DNA of 64,000 bases, taken from assembly GCF_003113265.1 (NCBI RefSeq), contig NZ_PUIV01000011.1, positions 1 to 64,000 on the forward strand, written 5' to 3'. The stretch is from Methylosinus sporium (GTDB lineage Bacteria > Pseudomonadota > Alphaproteobacteria > Rhizobiales > Beijerinckiaceae). The position numbers and the translations under genes were made by a program. Under the pieces are notes generated by a model, which did not search any database, was not told where the DNA came from, and saw only the letters and a list, made by a program, of their open reading frames with translations. How positions within the stretch are numbered: the stretch's first letter is position 1; every line of letters begins with the position of its first letter. Of this stretch, positions 18,348 through 26,134 are shown piece by piece.

Positions 18348-19250
18348 ATGGACTTCCGACGGCTCCGCTATCTGATCCGCGTCGGCGAGGAGCGCAGCTT
18401 CACGCGCGCCGCCCGCTCGCTGAACGTGACGCAGCCGACGCTCTCCCAGCAGATCCAGGACCTCGAGGCGGAGCTCGGCGTCGCTTTGTTCACGCGGACG
18501 GCGCATAAGGTCGAGCCGACCGAGGCCGGCCTGCTGACCATCGACTGCGCGCGCCGGGTGATGGCGGAAACGGAGCGGCTTCGCGAGGCCGTGCTGGAAT
18601 ATCGCGGGCTGAAGCGCGGCCGGCTGCGCATCGGCGTGACGCAGACATTCAACGCGCTCTATCTGCCGCGCATCGTCACCGATTTCGCGCGCGACTATCC
18701 GGCGATCGACCTCGAGATTCTGGAGCTGGCCAATGACGAGATCGACGCCGGCGTCGAGGCCGGGACGCTGCATCTGGGCGTCGGCCTTCCCCGCGCGCAC
18801 ACCAAGAGCCGCGCCGAGCCGCTCTACGCCGACACGCTGATGTTCGTCTGCGCGCGCGGGCACAGCCTGGGCGAGGCCGAGAGCGTCCCGGCGGCGCGCC
18901 TGTCCGAGGAGAGCATCGCTCTGCTCGGACATGGCTTTCGCACGCGGGCGGCGGTCGACGACTATCTCGCGGAGGCGGATGCGACGCCGCTGCGCGTGAT
19001 CGCTTTCAATACTTTCGCGGCCATTCTCAATGTCGTCGCCTCGGGCGATTACGTCTCTATCGTGCCGGCCGACGTGCGCCATGTGTCGGGGCTCGTCTCG
19101 GGCGTCGCGGCGCTGCATTTCGCGCGGCTGGAGCCCGGCCCCGGCAGCCGCACGATCTGCCTGCTGAGCGCGCCGGAGGACAGGGCGACGCCCGCCGCCA
19201 TCCGTTTCGCCGCGCGCATTCGCGATTATTTCGCCGCGACGGGGCGATGA
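18348..19250 (+). CDS. LysR-family transcriptional regulator (CynR-like)
   Basis: A 300-residue regulator with an N-terminal winged HTH (FTRAARSLNVTQPTLSQQIQDLEAELG, residues ~17-42) and a periplasmic-binding-like effector domain from ~90. The sequence RGRLRIGVTQTFNALYLPRIVTDFARDYP resembles the CynR subgroup. It is divergent from the cupin-aldolase pair and probably controls it in response to the substrate. The start ATG at 18348 is preceded by ATAGGAG. Confidence 0.93.
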   Translation: MDFRRLRYLIRVGEERSFTRAARSLNVTQPTLSQQIQDLEAELGVALFTRTAHKVEPTEAGLLTIDCARRVMAETERLREAVLEYRGLKRGRLRIGVTQTFNALYLPRIVTDFARDYPAIDLEILELANDEIDAGVEAGTLHLGVGLPRAHTKSRAEPLYADTLMFVCARGHSLGEAESVPAARLSEESIALLGHGFRTRAAVDDYLAEADATPLRVIAFNTFAAILNVVASGDYVSIVPADVRHVSGLVSGVAALHFARLEPGPGSRTICLLSAPEDRATPAAIRFAARIRDYFAATGR

Positions 19251-19563
19251 ATCACGCCGCCTCGACTTCCGAAAACGTCTATCAAAAAGCGATCCCGCCG
19301 GGGCTATCGCATTCACACATCTCAAAAGCTCCAGCGCCGTCCTGGCCGGGCTCGTCCCGGCCAGGACGAGCCCGGCCGAAACGCCGCGGGAGGAGCGGCA
19401 GCCCGAGTCTTTGCGGCGGCCCCGGCCCCGTAGGGCGTTGTGAAAGCGCGCCCTCGCCTGCGCCTGACTAGGTCCGCCCCCGCCTGAGGGAGGGTGAAGC
19501 TGCGCCCGCCAAACGCCACCCCACCATTCCCCTTCGCCCTCCCCTATGCTATCGCCTGCGGCC
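19251..19563. other. Intergenic region before trpA with nested hairpins
   Basis: About 310 bases between lysR and trpA. The main feature is a pair of overlapping perfect inverted repeats at 19338-19377 (separate entry). No gene is credible. A promoter for trpA-accD-folC must lie here or further upstream if the cassette isolated trpA from trpB, but I see no clear match. Confidence 0.5.
19338..19377. repeat. Two overlapping, mutually exclusive perfect hairpins
   Basis: Stem 1 is 13 bp: CGTCCTGGCCGGG (19338-19350) with CCCGGCCAGGACG (19356-19368). Stem 2 is 14 bp: GGCCGGGCTCGTCC (19344-19357) with GGACGAGCCCGGCC (19364-19377). They share bases and so cannot form together. This could be a REP-type element or a transcription switch ahead of trpA. 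Confidence 0.7.
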
Positions 19564-20475
19564 ATGACTTCCGCCGCCACGACCACACGCATAGACGCCC
19601 GCTTCGAAGCCCTGCGCGCCGAGGGCCGCGCCGCCCTCGTGACCTTCGTCATGGCCGGCGACCCGGACATCGAGACCTCGCTCGCTCTATTGAAGAGCCT
19701 GCCCAAGGCCGGCGCCGACGTCATCGAGCTCGGCATTCCCTTCACCGACCCCATGGCCGACGGCCCCGCGATTCAGGCGGCCGGCCTCCGGGCGCTGAAG
19801 TCGGGCATGACGCTGAACAAGACGCTCGCTCTCGTCCGCGCCTTCCGCGCGCAGGATCAGGCGACGCCGATCGTGCTGATGGGCTATTACAACCCGGTCT
19901 ATGTGCATGGCGTGCCCGCTTTCCTCGAGGAGGCGAAGGCGGCCGGCGTCGACGGGCTCATCATCGTCGATCTTCCGGCCGAGGAGGACGCCGAGCTGTG
20001 CCTGCCGGCGCGCGCGGCGGGGCTCAATTTCATCCGCCTGGCGACGCCCACCACGGATGACAAGCGCCTGCCCAAAGTGCTCGAAAACACGAGCGGATTC
20101 GTCTATTATGTGTCGCTCACCGGCATCACCGGCGCGGCGCTCTCGGATTATTCGGGCGTGTCGGAGGCGGTCGCGCGCATCAAGCGCAGCACGCCTCTGC
20201 CCATCGCCGTCGGCTTCGGCGTCAAGACGGCGGCGAACGCCGCCGCCATTGCGCGCTACGCCGATGGCGTGGTGGTGGGCACGGCGCTGGTCGATGCGCT
20301 GGCCAAATCGCTCGACGCGGAAAATCGCGCCGGTCCGCGGACGGTGGAGGCGGTCACGAGCCTCGTCGCCGATCTCTCCCGCGGCGTGCGCGGCGCGCGG
20401 GCGCAAGAGGCGAAGAAGGACGAGCCCTTCTCGCTGAAATCCGCCTTGGGGGCGCTCGCGAGGCTCTGGTCATGA
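19564..20475 (+). CDS. trpA: Tryptophan synthase alpha chain
   Basis: A 303-residue TIM barrel that cleaves indole-3-glycerol phosphate to indole and GAP for TrpB. Catalytic Glu is in [17 protein letters not shown] with Asp in the same block. Other motifs are [22 protein letters not shown] and [12 protein letters not shown] chose ATG at 19564 (MTSAATTTR); the frame stays open upstream. It overlaps accD by four bases (ATGA), the usual alphaproteobacterial trpA-accD-folC coupling. Confidence 0.97.
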   Translation: MTSAATTTRIDARFEALRAEGRAALVTFVMAGDPDIETSLALLKSLPKAGADVIELGIPFTDPMADGPAIQAAGLRALKSGMTLNKTLALVRAFRAQDQATPIVLMGYYNPVYVHGVPAFLEEAKAAGVDGLIIVDLPAEEDAELCLPARAAGLNFIRLATPTTDDKRLPKVLENTSGFVYYVSLTGITGAALSDYSGVSEAVARIKRSTPLPIAVGFGVKTAANAAAIARYADGVVVGTALVDALAKSLDAENRAGPRTVEAVTSLVADLSRGVRGARAQEAKKDEPFSLKSALGALARLWS

Positions 20476-21332
20476 ACTGGTATTCCAACGTCGTTCCGCC
20501 CAAGATCAAAGCCCTCATCAAGCGCGAGGCGCCGGAGAACGCTTGGGTCAAATGCCCGGAGAGCGGCCAGCTGGTGTTCCACAAGGACATAGAGGACAAT
20601 CTCTATGTCGTACCCGGCTCCGGCTATCACATGCGCATACCGGTGGAGGCGCGGCTCGCCAGCCTCTTCGACAATGGCGAGCATGAGGTGGCGCCGACGC
20701 CGGACGTGCCGAGCGATCCGCTGAAATTCCGCGACATCAAGCGCTATGTCGACAAGATCAAGGAATATCGCCTCAAGACCGGCCATCAGGACGCGGTGAC
20801 GATCGCCTATGGCAAGCTCGAAGGCGCCGCCGTCACTGTCGCCGTGCAGGACTTCGAGTTCATGGGCGGCTCGCTCGGCATGGCGGCGGGCGAGGCGATC
20901 ATCGCCGGCATGACGCACGCGATAGAAAAGCGCACGCCCTTCATCATCTTTACCGCCTCCGGCGGCGCGCGAATGCAGGAAGGCATGTTCTCGCTGATGC
21001 AGATGCCGCGCACCACCATCGCCGTGCGCCGGCTGCGCGAGGCGCGCCTGCCCTATATCGTCGTGCTCACCAATCCGACGACCGGCGGCGTCACCGCCTC
21101 CTACGCCATGCTGGGCGACATTCACATCGCCGAGCCCGGCGCGATCATCGGCTTCGCCGGCGCGCGCGTCATCGAGCAGACGATTCGCGAGAAGCTGCCC
21201 GAGGGCTTCCAGCGCGCCGAATATCTGCGCGACCATGGCATGGTGGATATGGTGGTGCCGCGCACGGAAATGCGCGAGACGCTGGCCCGGCTCTGCGCGC
21301 TGCTGACCAAAGCGCCGCGCCGCGCGGCTTGA
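20472..21332 (+). CDS. accD: Acetyl-CoA carboxylase carboxyltransferase subunit beta
   Basis: A 286-residue beta subunit of the carboxyltransferase that, with AccA, makes malonyl-CoA for fatty acid synthesis. The crotonase-like core is clear ([50 protein letters not shown]). The N-terminal zinc ribbon of E. coli AccD, with four Cys, is reduced to one Cys here ([21 protein letters not shown]), a state I believe is shared by alphaproteobacterial AccD. Confidence 0.96.
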   Translation: MNWYSNVVPPKIKALIKREAPENAWVKCPESGQLVFHKDIEDNLYVVPGSGYHMRIPVEARLASLFDNGEHEVAPTPDVPSDPLKFRDIKRYVDKIKEYRLKTGHQDAVTIAYGKLEGAAVTVAVQDFEFMGGSLGMAAGEAIIAGMTHAIEKRTPFIIFTASGGARMQEGMFSLMQMPRTTIAVRRLREARLPYIVVLTNPTTGGVTASYAMLGDIHIAEPGAIIGFAGARVIEQTIREKLPEGFQRAEYLRDHGMVDMVVPRTEMRETLARLCALLTKAPRRAA

Positions 21333-21351
21333 CGGAACGAAAGCCGATATC

Positions 21352-22659
21352 ATGGATCAGCGCGACGCGATTCTGACGCGCTTGCTGGACCTTCATCCCA
21401 AGAAGATCGATCTGTCCCTCGGACGGACCGAATGGCTGCTGGCCGAAATGGGCCATCCCGAGCGCCGGCTGCCGCCGATCATCCATGTCGCCGGCACCAA
21501 TGGCAAAGGCTCGACGCTGGCTTTTCTGCGCGCCATTCTGGAGGCCGCCGGCCAGCGCGTTCACGTCTATACCTCGCCGCATCTCTTGCGCTTCAACGAG
21601 CGCATCCGCCTCGCCGGAACGCTGGTGGACGACGCCCGCCTGCAAAAGGCGCTGGAAGATTGCGAGCGCGCCAATGGCCAGCGGCCCGTGACCTTCTTCG
21701 AGATCACCACCGTCGCCGCCTTCACCCTTTTCGCCGAGGAGCCCGCCGATTGGCTGCTGCTGGAGACGGGCCTCGGCGGGCGCTATGATTCGACCAATGT
21801 GATCGAGAGCCCCAAAGCCACGATCATCACCTCCATCTCGCGCGATCATCCCGAATTTCTCGGCGATACGATCGAGAAAATCGCCTATGAGAAGGCTGGC
21901 ATTTTCAAGCGCGGCGCGCCCGCGATCATCGGCTTTCAGCAGCATGACGGCGCCCGCGACGTGCTGGAGCGCGAGGCTCGGCGCGTCGGCGCGCCGCTCT
22001 CCATCGCCGGCGAGGATTTCCATATTCGCGAGGAGAACGGCCGCTTCGTCTATGAGGACGAGCGCGGCCTACTCGATCTGCCATTGCCGCGCCTGCCCGG
22101 CCGCCATCAGCAGGCCAACGCCGCCGGCGCCATAGCCGCGTTGCGCGCTGTGGCGCCGCATATCGGCGCCGAACATATCGAGGCGGGCCTCACCCGCGCC
22201 GAATGGCCGGCGCGGCTGCAATTGCTCTCGCGCGGACGGGTGGCGGATCTGGTTCCGCCGGGCTCGGAAGTCTGGCTCGACGGCGGCCATAATGACGACG
22301 GCGGCCGCGTGCTCGCCGAGGCCATGGCGCAATTCGAGGAGAAGAACGCCCGGCCGCTGGTCTTCGTCTGCGGCGCGCAGGTGACGAAGGACATTCGCGC
22401 GCTGATAAAGCATTTCGTCGGCCTCGCCGGCGAGGTCGTCGCCGTGCCGGTGGAAGGCGAGCATAAGAGCTGGCCGCCGGAAGAGATCGCCGCGCTGGCC
22501 TGCGCCGAGGGCATGAGGTCGGCGGCCGCGCAGAGCGTCGAGGAGGCGCTGGCGATCATCGCGCAGCGCAGCTATGCGGTTCCGCCGCGCATATTGATCG
22601 CCGGCTCGCTCTATCTCGCCGCCGGCGTGCTGGCGCTGAACGGCTCTGTCATAGAGTGA
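21352..22659 (+). CDS. folC: Bifunctional dihydrofolate/folylpolyglutamate synthase
   Basis: A 435-residue Mur-ligase-family enzyme that adds Glu to dihydropteroate and folates. The P-loop-type ATP site is HVAGTNGKGSTLAF; other motifs are YTSPHLLRFNERIR, LLLETGLGGRYDSTN, ISRDHPEFLG..IAYEKAGIFK and WLDGGHN. It closes the trpA-accD-folC unit. It may also contribute to glutamylation of other pterins, but nothing here shows it. Confidence 0.96.
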   Translation: MDQRDAILTRLLDLHPKKIDLSLGRTEWLLAEMGHPERRLPPIIHVAGTNGKGSTLAFLRAILEAAGQRVHVYTSPHLLRFNERIRLAGTLVDDARLQKALEDCERANGQRPVTFFEITTVAAFTLFAEEPADWLLLETGLGGRYDSTNVIESPKATIITSISRDHPEFLGDTIEKIAYEKAGIFKRGAPAIIGFQQHDGARDVLEREARRVGAPLSIAGEDFHIREENGRFVYEDERGLLDLPLPRLPGRHQQANAAGAIAALRAVAPHIGAEHIEAGLTRAEWPARLQLLSRGRVADLVPPGSEVWLDGGHNDDGGRVLAEAMAQFEEKNARPLVFVCGAQVTKDIRALIKHFVGLAGEVVAVPVEGEHKSWPPEEIAALACAEGMRSAAAQSVEEALAIIAQRSYAVPPRILIAGSLYLAAGVLALNGSVIE

Positions 22660-22668
22660 CAGGGCTCT

Positions 22669-22724
22669 CCCTTCTCCCGCTTGCGGGAGAAGGTGGCCCG
22701 GCGAAGCCGGGTCGGATGAGGGTC
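22669..22724 (+). repeat. Dispersed palindromic repeat, type B, copy 2
   Basis: The same sequence as 2064-2119 apart from a base in the second loop: CTTCTCCCGCTTGCGGGAGAAG, GGCCCGGCGAAGCCGGGTC, GGATGAGGGTCC. It sits between the convergent folC and DJ-1-family genes and could act as a transcript end. Confidence 0.8.
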
Positions 22725-22740
22725 CGCGCCGGAAAGAGCA

Positions 22741-23424
22741 TCACCCTTTCGCGAGCGCTTCCAGCAGCTTGCGGGCGGCCGGACCGGAGGACGCCGGATT
22801 CTGTCCGGTAATCAGCAATCCGTCCTGCACCACATAAGGCGCCCAATCGGCGCCTTTCGAGAAGAGCCCGCCCTTTGCGCGCAGCTCGTCCTCCACCAGA
22901 AACGGCACGATTTTGGTGAGGCCTACGGCCTCCTCCTCGCTATTGGCGAAGCCCGTCACCTTTTTGCCCACGACCAGCGGCCGTCCGTCCGGCGCGCCCA
23001 CATGCCGCAGCACGCCCGGCGCATGGCAGACGAGGGCGATGGGCTTTCCCGCGCGGATGAAGGATTCGAGCAGCGCGATCGAATGCGCATCCTCGGCGAG
23101 ATCCCAGAGCGGACCGTGGCCGCCGGGGTAGAAGACCGTGTCGAAATCCTCCTGACGGACATCGGCGAGCGTGACCGTCTGCGCGAGCTGCGCCTTCGCC
23201 GCCGCATCCGCCTCGAAGCGTCGCGTGAGGTCGGTCTGGAAATCCGGCTCATTGCTCTTGGGGTCGAGCGGCGGCTGGCCGCCCTTCGGCGAAGCCAAGG
23301 TGACCGTCGCCCCGGCATCCTGGAAGGCGTAATAAGGGGCGGCGAGCTCTTCCAGCCAGAAGCCAGTCTTGCGGCCGGTGTCGCCGAGCCGATTATGCGA
23401 GGTGAGCACGATGAGAATTTTCAT
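22741..23424 (-). CDS. DJ-1/PfpI family protein (glyoxalase III-like)
   Basis: A 227-residue protein of the type 1 glutamine amidotransferase-like/DJ-1 superfamily. The nucleophile Cys is in ALVCHAPGVL, with the helper sequence VFYPGGHGPLWDL and the N-terminal Glu-type site in YYAFQDAGATVTLASPKGG. This HchA-like subgroup has glutathione-independent glyoxalase or deglycase activity in characterised members. It is divergent from the mfnB-folB gene and convergent with folC. Confidence 0.88.
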   Translation of the reverse strand: MKILIVLTSHNRLGDTGRKTGFWLEELAAPYYAFQDAGATVTLASPKGGQPPLDPKSNEPDFQTDLTRRFEADAAAKAQLAQTVTLADVRQEDFDTVFYPGGHGPLWDLAEDAHSIALLESFIRAGKPIALVCHAPGVLRHVGAPDGRPLVVGKKVTGFANSEEEAVGLTKIVPFLVEDELRAKGGLFSKGADWAPYVVQDGLLITGQNPASSGPAARKLLEALAKG

Positions 23425-23602
23425 GGGGCCGCTCCGTCGTCTCGAGTTTTCGCGCAAGCGCTCGCCGGAAGATAAGGAGCCCACCCGCAGGCGCCCACTC
23501 GAATTCGCCTGCGGCGCCACTTGGATTTCGGAAGAAATTGCTCCACAAGCGTCCTGCCTCTCCCGCCGCGGGCCGAGGCGAGATCGAAAGAGCGCCTGAT
23601 CG

Positions 23603-24784
23603 ATGACCTTGATGTTGACGAGCGTCGCCAGCGTGGCGGAAGCCGAGATCGCCGCCGCTGGCGGAGCGGACGTCATCGATTGCAAGGACGCTGCCCGCGG
23701 CGCTCTCGGCGCTCTGCCTTCCGCCGAGGTCGCGGCGATCCTGCACGCCGTCGCCGGCCGCCGTCCGGTCAGCGCCGTCGTCGAGCTGTCGCATGATCCG
23801 GCTGTGGCGCGCGCCGCGATAGAAGAGACCGCCGCGCTCGGCGTCGCTTTCGTCAAATTCGCGCTGCCGGCGACGCCCGACGCCGATGCGCTGATCGCGG
23901 CTCTGGCGCCGATCGCGCAGCGCGTGCGGCTCGTCGCCGTGCTCTTCGCCGATCTCGGGCCGGACCTCGACGTGCTGCCGCGCCTCGCCGCTGCGGGCTT
24001 TTCCGGCGCGCTGCTGGACACGGCGCATAAGGGCAAGGGTCGGCTCATCGAGCATTTCGACATTGGCGCGCTCTCTTCCTTCGTCGAGCGCTGCCATGCG
24101 CTGGGCCTCGAGGCGGGACTCGCCGGCTCGCTGGAGGCGCCGGACGTGCCGCGCCTGCTAGTGACGGGCGTCGATGTGATGGGCTTTCGCGGCGCCCTCT
24201 GCCGCGACCACGACCGCAAGAGCGCGCTGGACGCCGCGGCCGTCGCGCTGATCCGCGACCTCATCCCCGGTGGCCCGGCGCGGGCCAGCGGCAAGGGCTC
24301 GGCGCTCGCCGCCAATGTCGATTGGTCGCTGGTCGTCGGCCGCGGCTATCTCGAGAGCCGCGAGCGCACGCGGGAGATCGACCATGTCTTCGTGCGCGAT
24401 CTCGTCATTCCGGTCGAGATCGGCGCCTATGATTTCGAGCGCGGCCGCACGCAGCGGGTGCGCTTCAACGTCGATGTCGATGTGACGCGCGTCTCCGCCG
24501 GCGGCGACGACATGCGCAATGTCTTCTCCTATGACGTCATCATGGACGCGATAAAGATGATCCTCGCCTCGGGCCACATAGAGCTCGTGGAGACGATCGC
24601 CGAGCGTCTGGCCGAGCTGGTGCTTCGGCACGAGCGCGTGCAGGCGCTGACCGTGCAGGTGGAGAAGCTCGACGTCGCGCCGGGCGCGGTCGGCATTCGC
24701 ATCCGCCGCGAGCGCCAGGCCGAGACCGCCAAGGTTCACAACCTCTTTCCGGGCCTTCCCGATGCCGCCGAGCCCGAGCGCTGA
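23603..24784 (+). CDS. mfnB: MfnB-FolB fusion: furan-phosphate synthase plus dihydroneopterin aldolase-like domain
   Basis: A 393-residue two-domain protein. Residues ~1-235 are the DUF556/MfnB barrel that makes 4-(hydroxymethyl)-2-furancarboxaldehyde phosphate from two glyceraldehyde-3-P in methanofuran synthesis. Likely Schiff-base Lys residues are in VIDCKDAARGALGAL and LLDTAHKGKG. Residues ~258-375 are a dihydroneopterin aldolase-like domain (VRDLVIPVEIGAYDFERGRTQ, FSYDVIMDAIK, LVETIAERLAELVL, VEKLDVAPGA), which would serve pterin (H4MPT) synthesis. The fusion joins the two C1 cofactor pathways in one chain. It heads a tight operon with mfnE, dmrB, the DHPS-like gene and DUF447, each overlapping or closely spaced. 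Confidence 0.88.
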   Translation: MTLMLTSVASVAEAEIAAAGGADVIDCKDAARGALGALPSAEVAAILHAVAGRRPVSAVVELSHDPAVARAAIEETAALGVAFVKFALPATPDADALIAALAPIAQRVRLVAVLFADLGPDLDVLPRLAAAGFSGALLDTAHKGKGRLIEHFDIGALSSFVERCHALGLEAGLAGSLEAPDVPRLLVTGVDVMGFRGALCRDHDRKSALDAAAVALIRDLIPGGPARASGKGSALAANVDWSLVVGRGYLESRERTREIDHVFVRDLVIPVEIGAYDFERGRTQRVRFNVDVDVTRVSAGGDDMRNVFSYDVIMDAIKMILASGHIELVETIAERLAELVLRHERVQALTVQVEKLDVAPGAVGIRIRRERQAETAKVHNLFPGLPDAAEPER

Positions 24785-25568
24785 GACGCGGCCTCTCGTC
24801 GTCAAGCTCGGCGGAAGCCTCGCCGCCTCCCCCGCCTTGCGCCGATGGCTGGCGGCGCTGCGGCGCTATCCCGGCCCTCTCACCATCGTTCCCGGCGGCG
24901 GCCCTTTCGCCGATGCGGTGCGCAGCGCGCAAGAGGCGCTGCGCTTCTCCGACGCGGCGGCGCATGACATGGCCATAATGGCCATGGAGCAATATGGCCG
25001 CGCATTGCGCGATCTCGAGCCGGGCCTGCTTCCCGCCGAGACGCCGCAGCAAGCCGAGGCCGCGCAGGCGCATGGCGCGATCGCAGTCTGGAGCCCGGTT
25101 GCGATGACGCGCGCCGATCCCCAGATTCCAGCGAGCTGGGACATGACGTCCGACAGTCTCGCGGCCTGGTATGCGCATGAGGCGGGAACGCGCGCGCTAT
25201 TGCTGATCAAGAGCGTCGATTTCCCACCTCCCCCTGGAGGGGAGGGCGGGGGCGCCGCTCTCCTCCTTCATGCTGAGGAGCGGCCGCAGGCCGCGTCTCG
25301 AAGCACGCGGGAGCCGGGGGCGCCGCTGAGGCTTCCCTCGTCCTTCGAGACGCCTGCTGCGCAGGCTCCTCAGGATGAGGGAAGCCTCAGCGCCGACACG
25401 ATCATGGCGCAGTCGATCGTCGATCCCTGCTTCGCGCATTATGCGCGCGGGCTCGACGTCTACATCGCCGGCCCCGCAGCCTTGCGCGAGGCGCCCGAAA
25501 CTTTCGCGCGCGGCGGCCTTCCCGGCGCGCGCTTCGATTTCACCAGAGAGCAAAGCATCGCATCATGA
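24762..25568 (+). CDS. mfnE: Amino acid kinase-fold protein, MfnE-like, with in-frame repeat insertion
   Basis: A 268-residue protein. The N-terminus VVKLGGSLA and VPGGGPFADAVR are amino acid kinase motifs, and WDMTSDSLAAWYA plus LLLIKSVDF continue the fold. In the C1 cofactor operon this fits MfnE, which phosphorylates aminomethylfuran-methyl phosphate to the diphosphate in methanofuran synthesis. After LLLIKSVDF, ~55 residues rich in Pro, Gly, Ala and Arg are encoded by a palindromic repeat. The fold then resumes at LSADTIMAQSIVDPCF. The reading frame is intact across the insert. The gene overlaps mfnB-folB by 23 bases and dmrB by four. Whether the enlarged loop is tolerated is unknown. Confidence 0.82.
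   Translation: MPPSPSAETRPLVVKLGGSLAASPALRRWLAALRRYPGPLTIVPGGGPFADAVRSAQEALRFSDAAAHDMAIMAMEQYGRALRDLEPGLLPAETPQQAEAAQAHGAIAVWSPVAMTRADPQIPASWDMTSDSLAAWYAHEAGTRALLLIKSVDFPPPPGGEGGGAALLLHAEERPQAASRSTREPGAPLRLPSSFETPAAQAPQDEGSLSADTIMAQSIVDPCFAHYARGLDVYIAGPAALREAPETFARGGLPGARFDFTREQSIAS
25222..25391 (+). repeat. Composite palindromic element inside mfnE
   Basis: A REP pair inserted within coding sequence. The right unit is bounded by a perfect 14-bp inverted repeat, CTGAGGCTTCCCTC (~25330) and GAGGGAAGCCTCAG (~25377-25390), around the core CTTCGAGACGC..GCTCCTCA. The left unit has TCATGCTGAGGAGCGGCC and GGCCGCGTCTCGAAGC. The same element occurs between hupS and hupL. Boundaries are approximate. 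Confidence 0.82.
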
Positions 25569-26134
25569 AAAAGGTCGTCACGCCGCGCTGGGGCTGGGCG
25601 CTCACCGGCTCGGGACATTTCTTCACCGAATGTCTCGACATCATCCGCTCGCTCGACCATGTCGACCTCTTCGTCAGCCGGGCGGCGGCGGAAGTCATCC
25701 GCATGTACAAGCACAGGCTCGAGGACATGCCGGACCATGTGCGCGTGTTCAAGGACACGACGGCGAGCTCGGTTCCGGTCGGCGGCTTCTATCACAGCTA
25801 TTATCACACGCTGATCGTGGCGCCGGCGACCTCCAACACGGTCGCCAAATTCGTCTATGGCATCTCCGACAATCTCGCGACCAATGTCTTCGCCCAGGCC
25901 GGCAAATGCCGCGTGCCGACGGTCGTCTTCGCCTGCGATACGGCGCCGGAGCTGGAGACGCAGGCGCCCGATCGCAAGGTGATGGTCTATCCGCGCCGCA
26001 TCGACCTCGAGAACACCGACAAATTGAAAAACTTCGAGGGGACGCAGGTCGCCGAGAGCCTCGCCGCCCTGCACGAGGCCGTCGAGCGCCGGCGCCGCGA
26101 GCTCGCCACTCGGGAGCCGATCGGGAATGTCTGA
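25565..26134 (+). CDS. dmrB: Archaeal-type flavoprotein, dihydromethanopterin reductase (DmrB-like)
   Basis: A 189-residue flavoprotein of the DmrB/AfpA type. The N-terminal GWALTGSGHFFTECLDII and the flavin-binding LIVAPATSNTVAKFVYGISDNLATN are characteristic. DmrB of Burkholderia xenovorans reduces dihydromethanopterin to tetrahydromethanopterin, the last step of the cofactor pathway, and methylotrophs carry it in the same gene neighbourhood. Start and stop overlap the neighbours (ATGA with mfnE, 8 bases with the next gene). The gene symbol rests on similarity and context. Confidence 0.82.
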   Translation: MKKVVTPRWGWALTGSGHFFTECLDIIRSLDHVDLFVSRAAAEVIRMYKHRLEDMPDHVRVFKDTTASSVPVGGFYHSYYHTLIVAPATSNTVAKFVYGISDNLATNVFAQAGKCRVPTVVFACDTAPELETQAPDRKVMVYPRRIDLENTDKLKNFEGTQVAESLAALHEAVERRRRELATREPIGNV

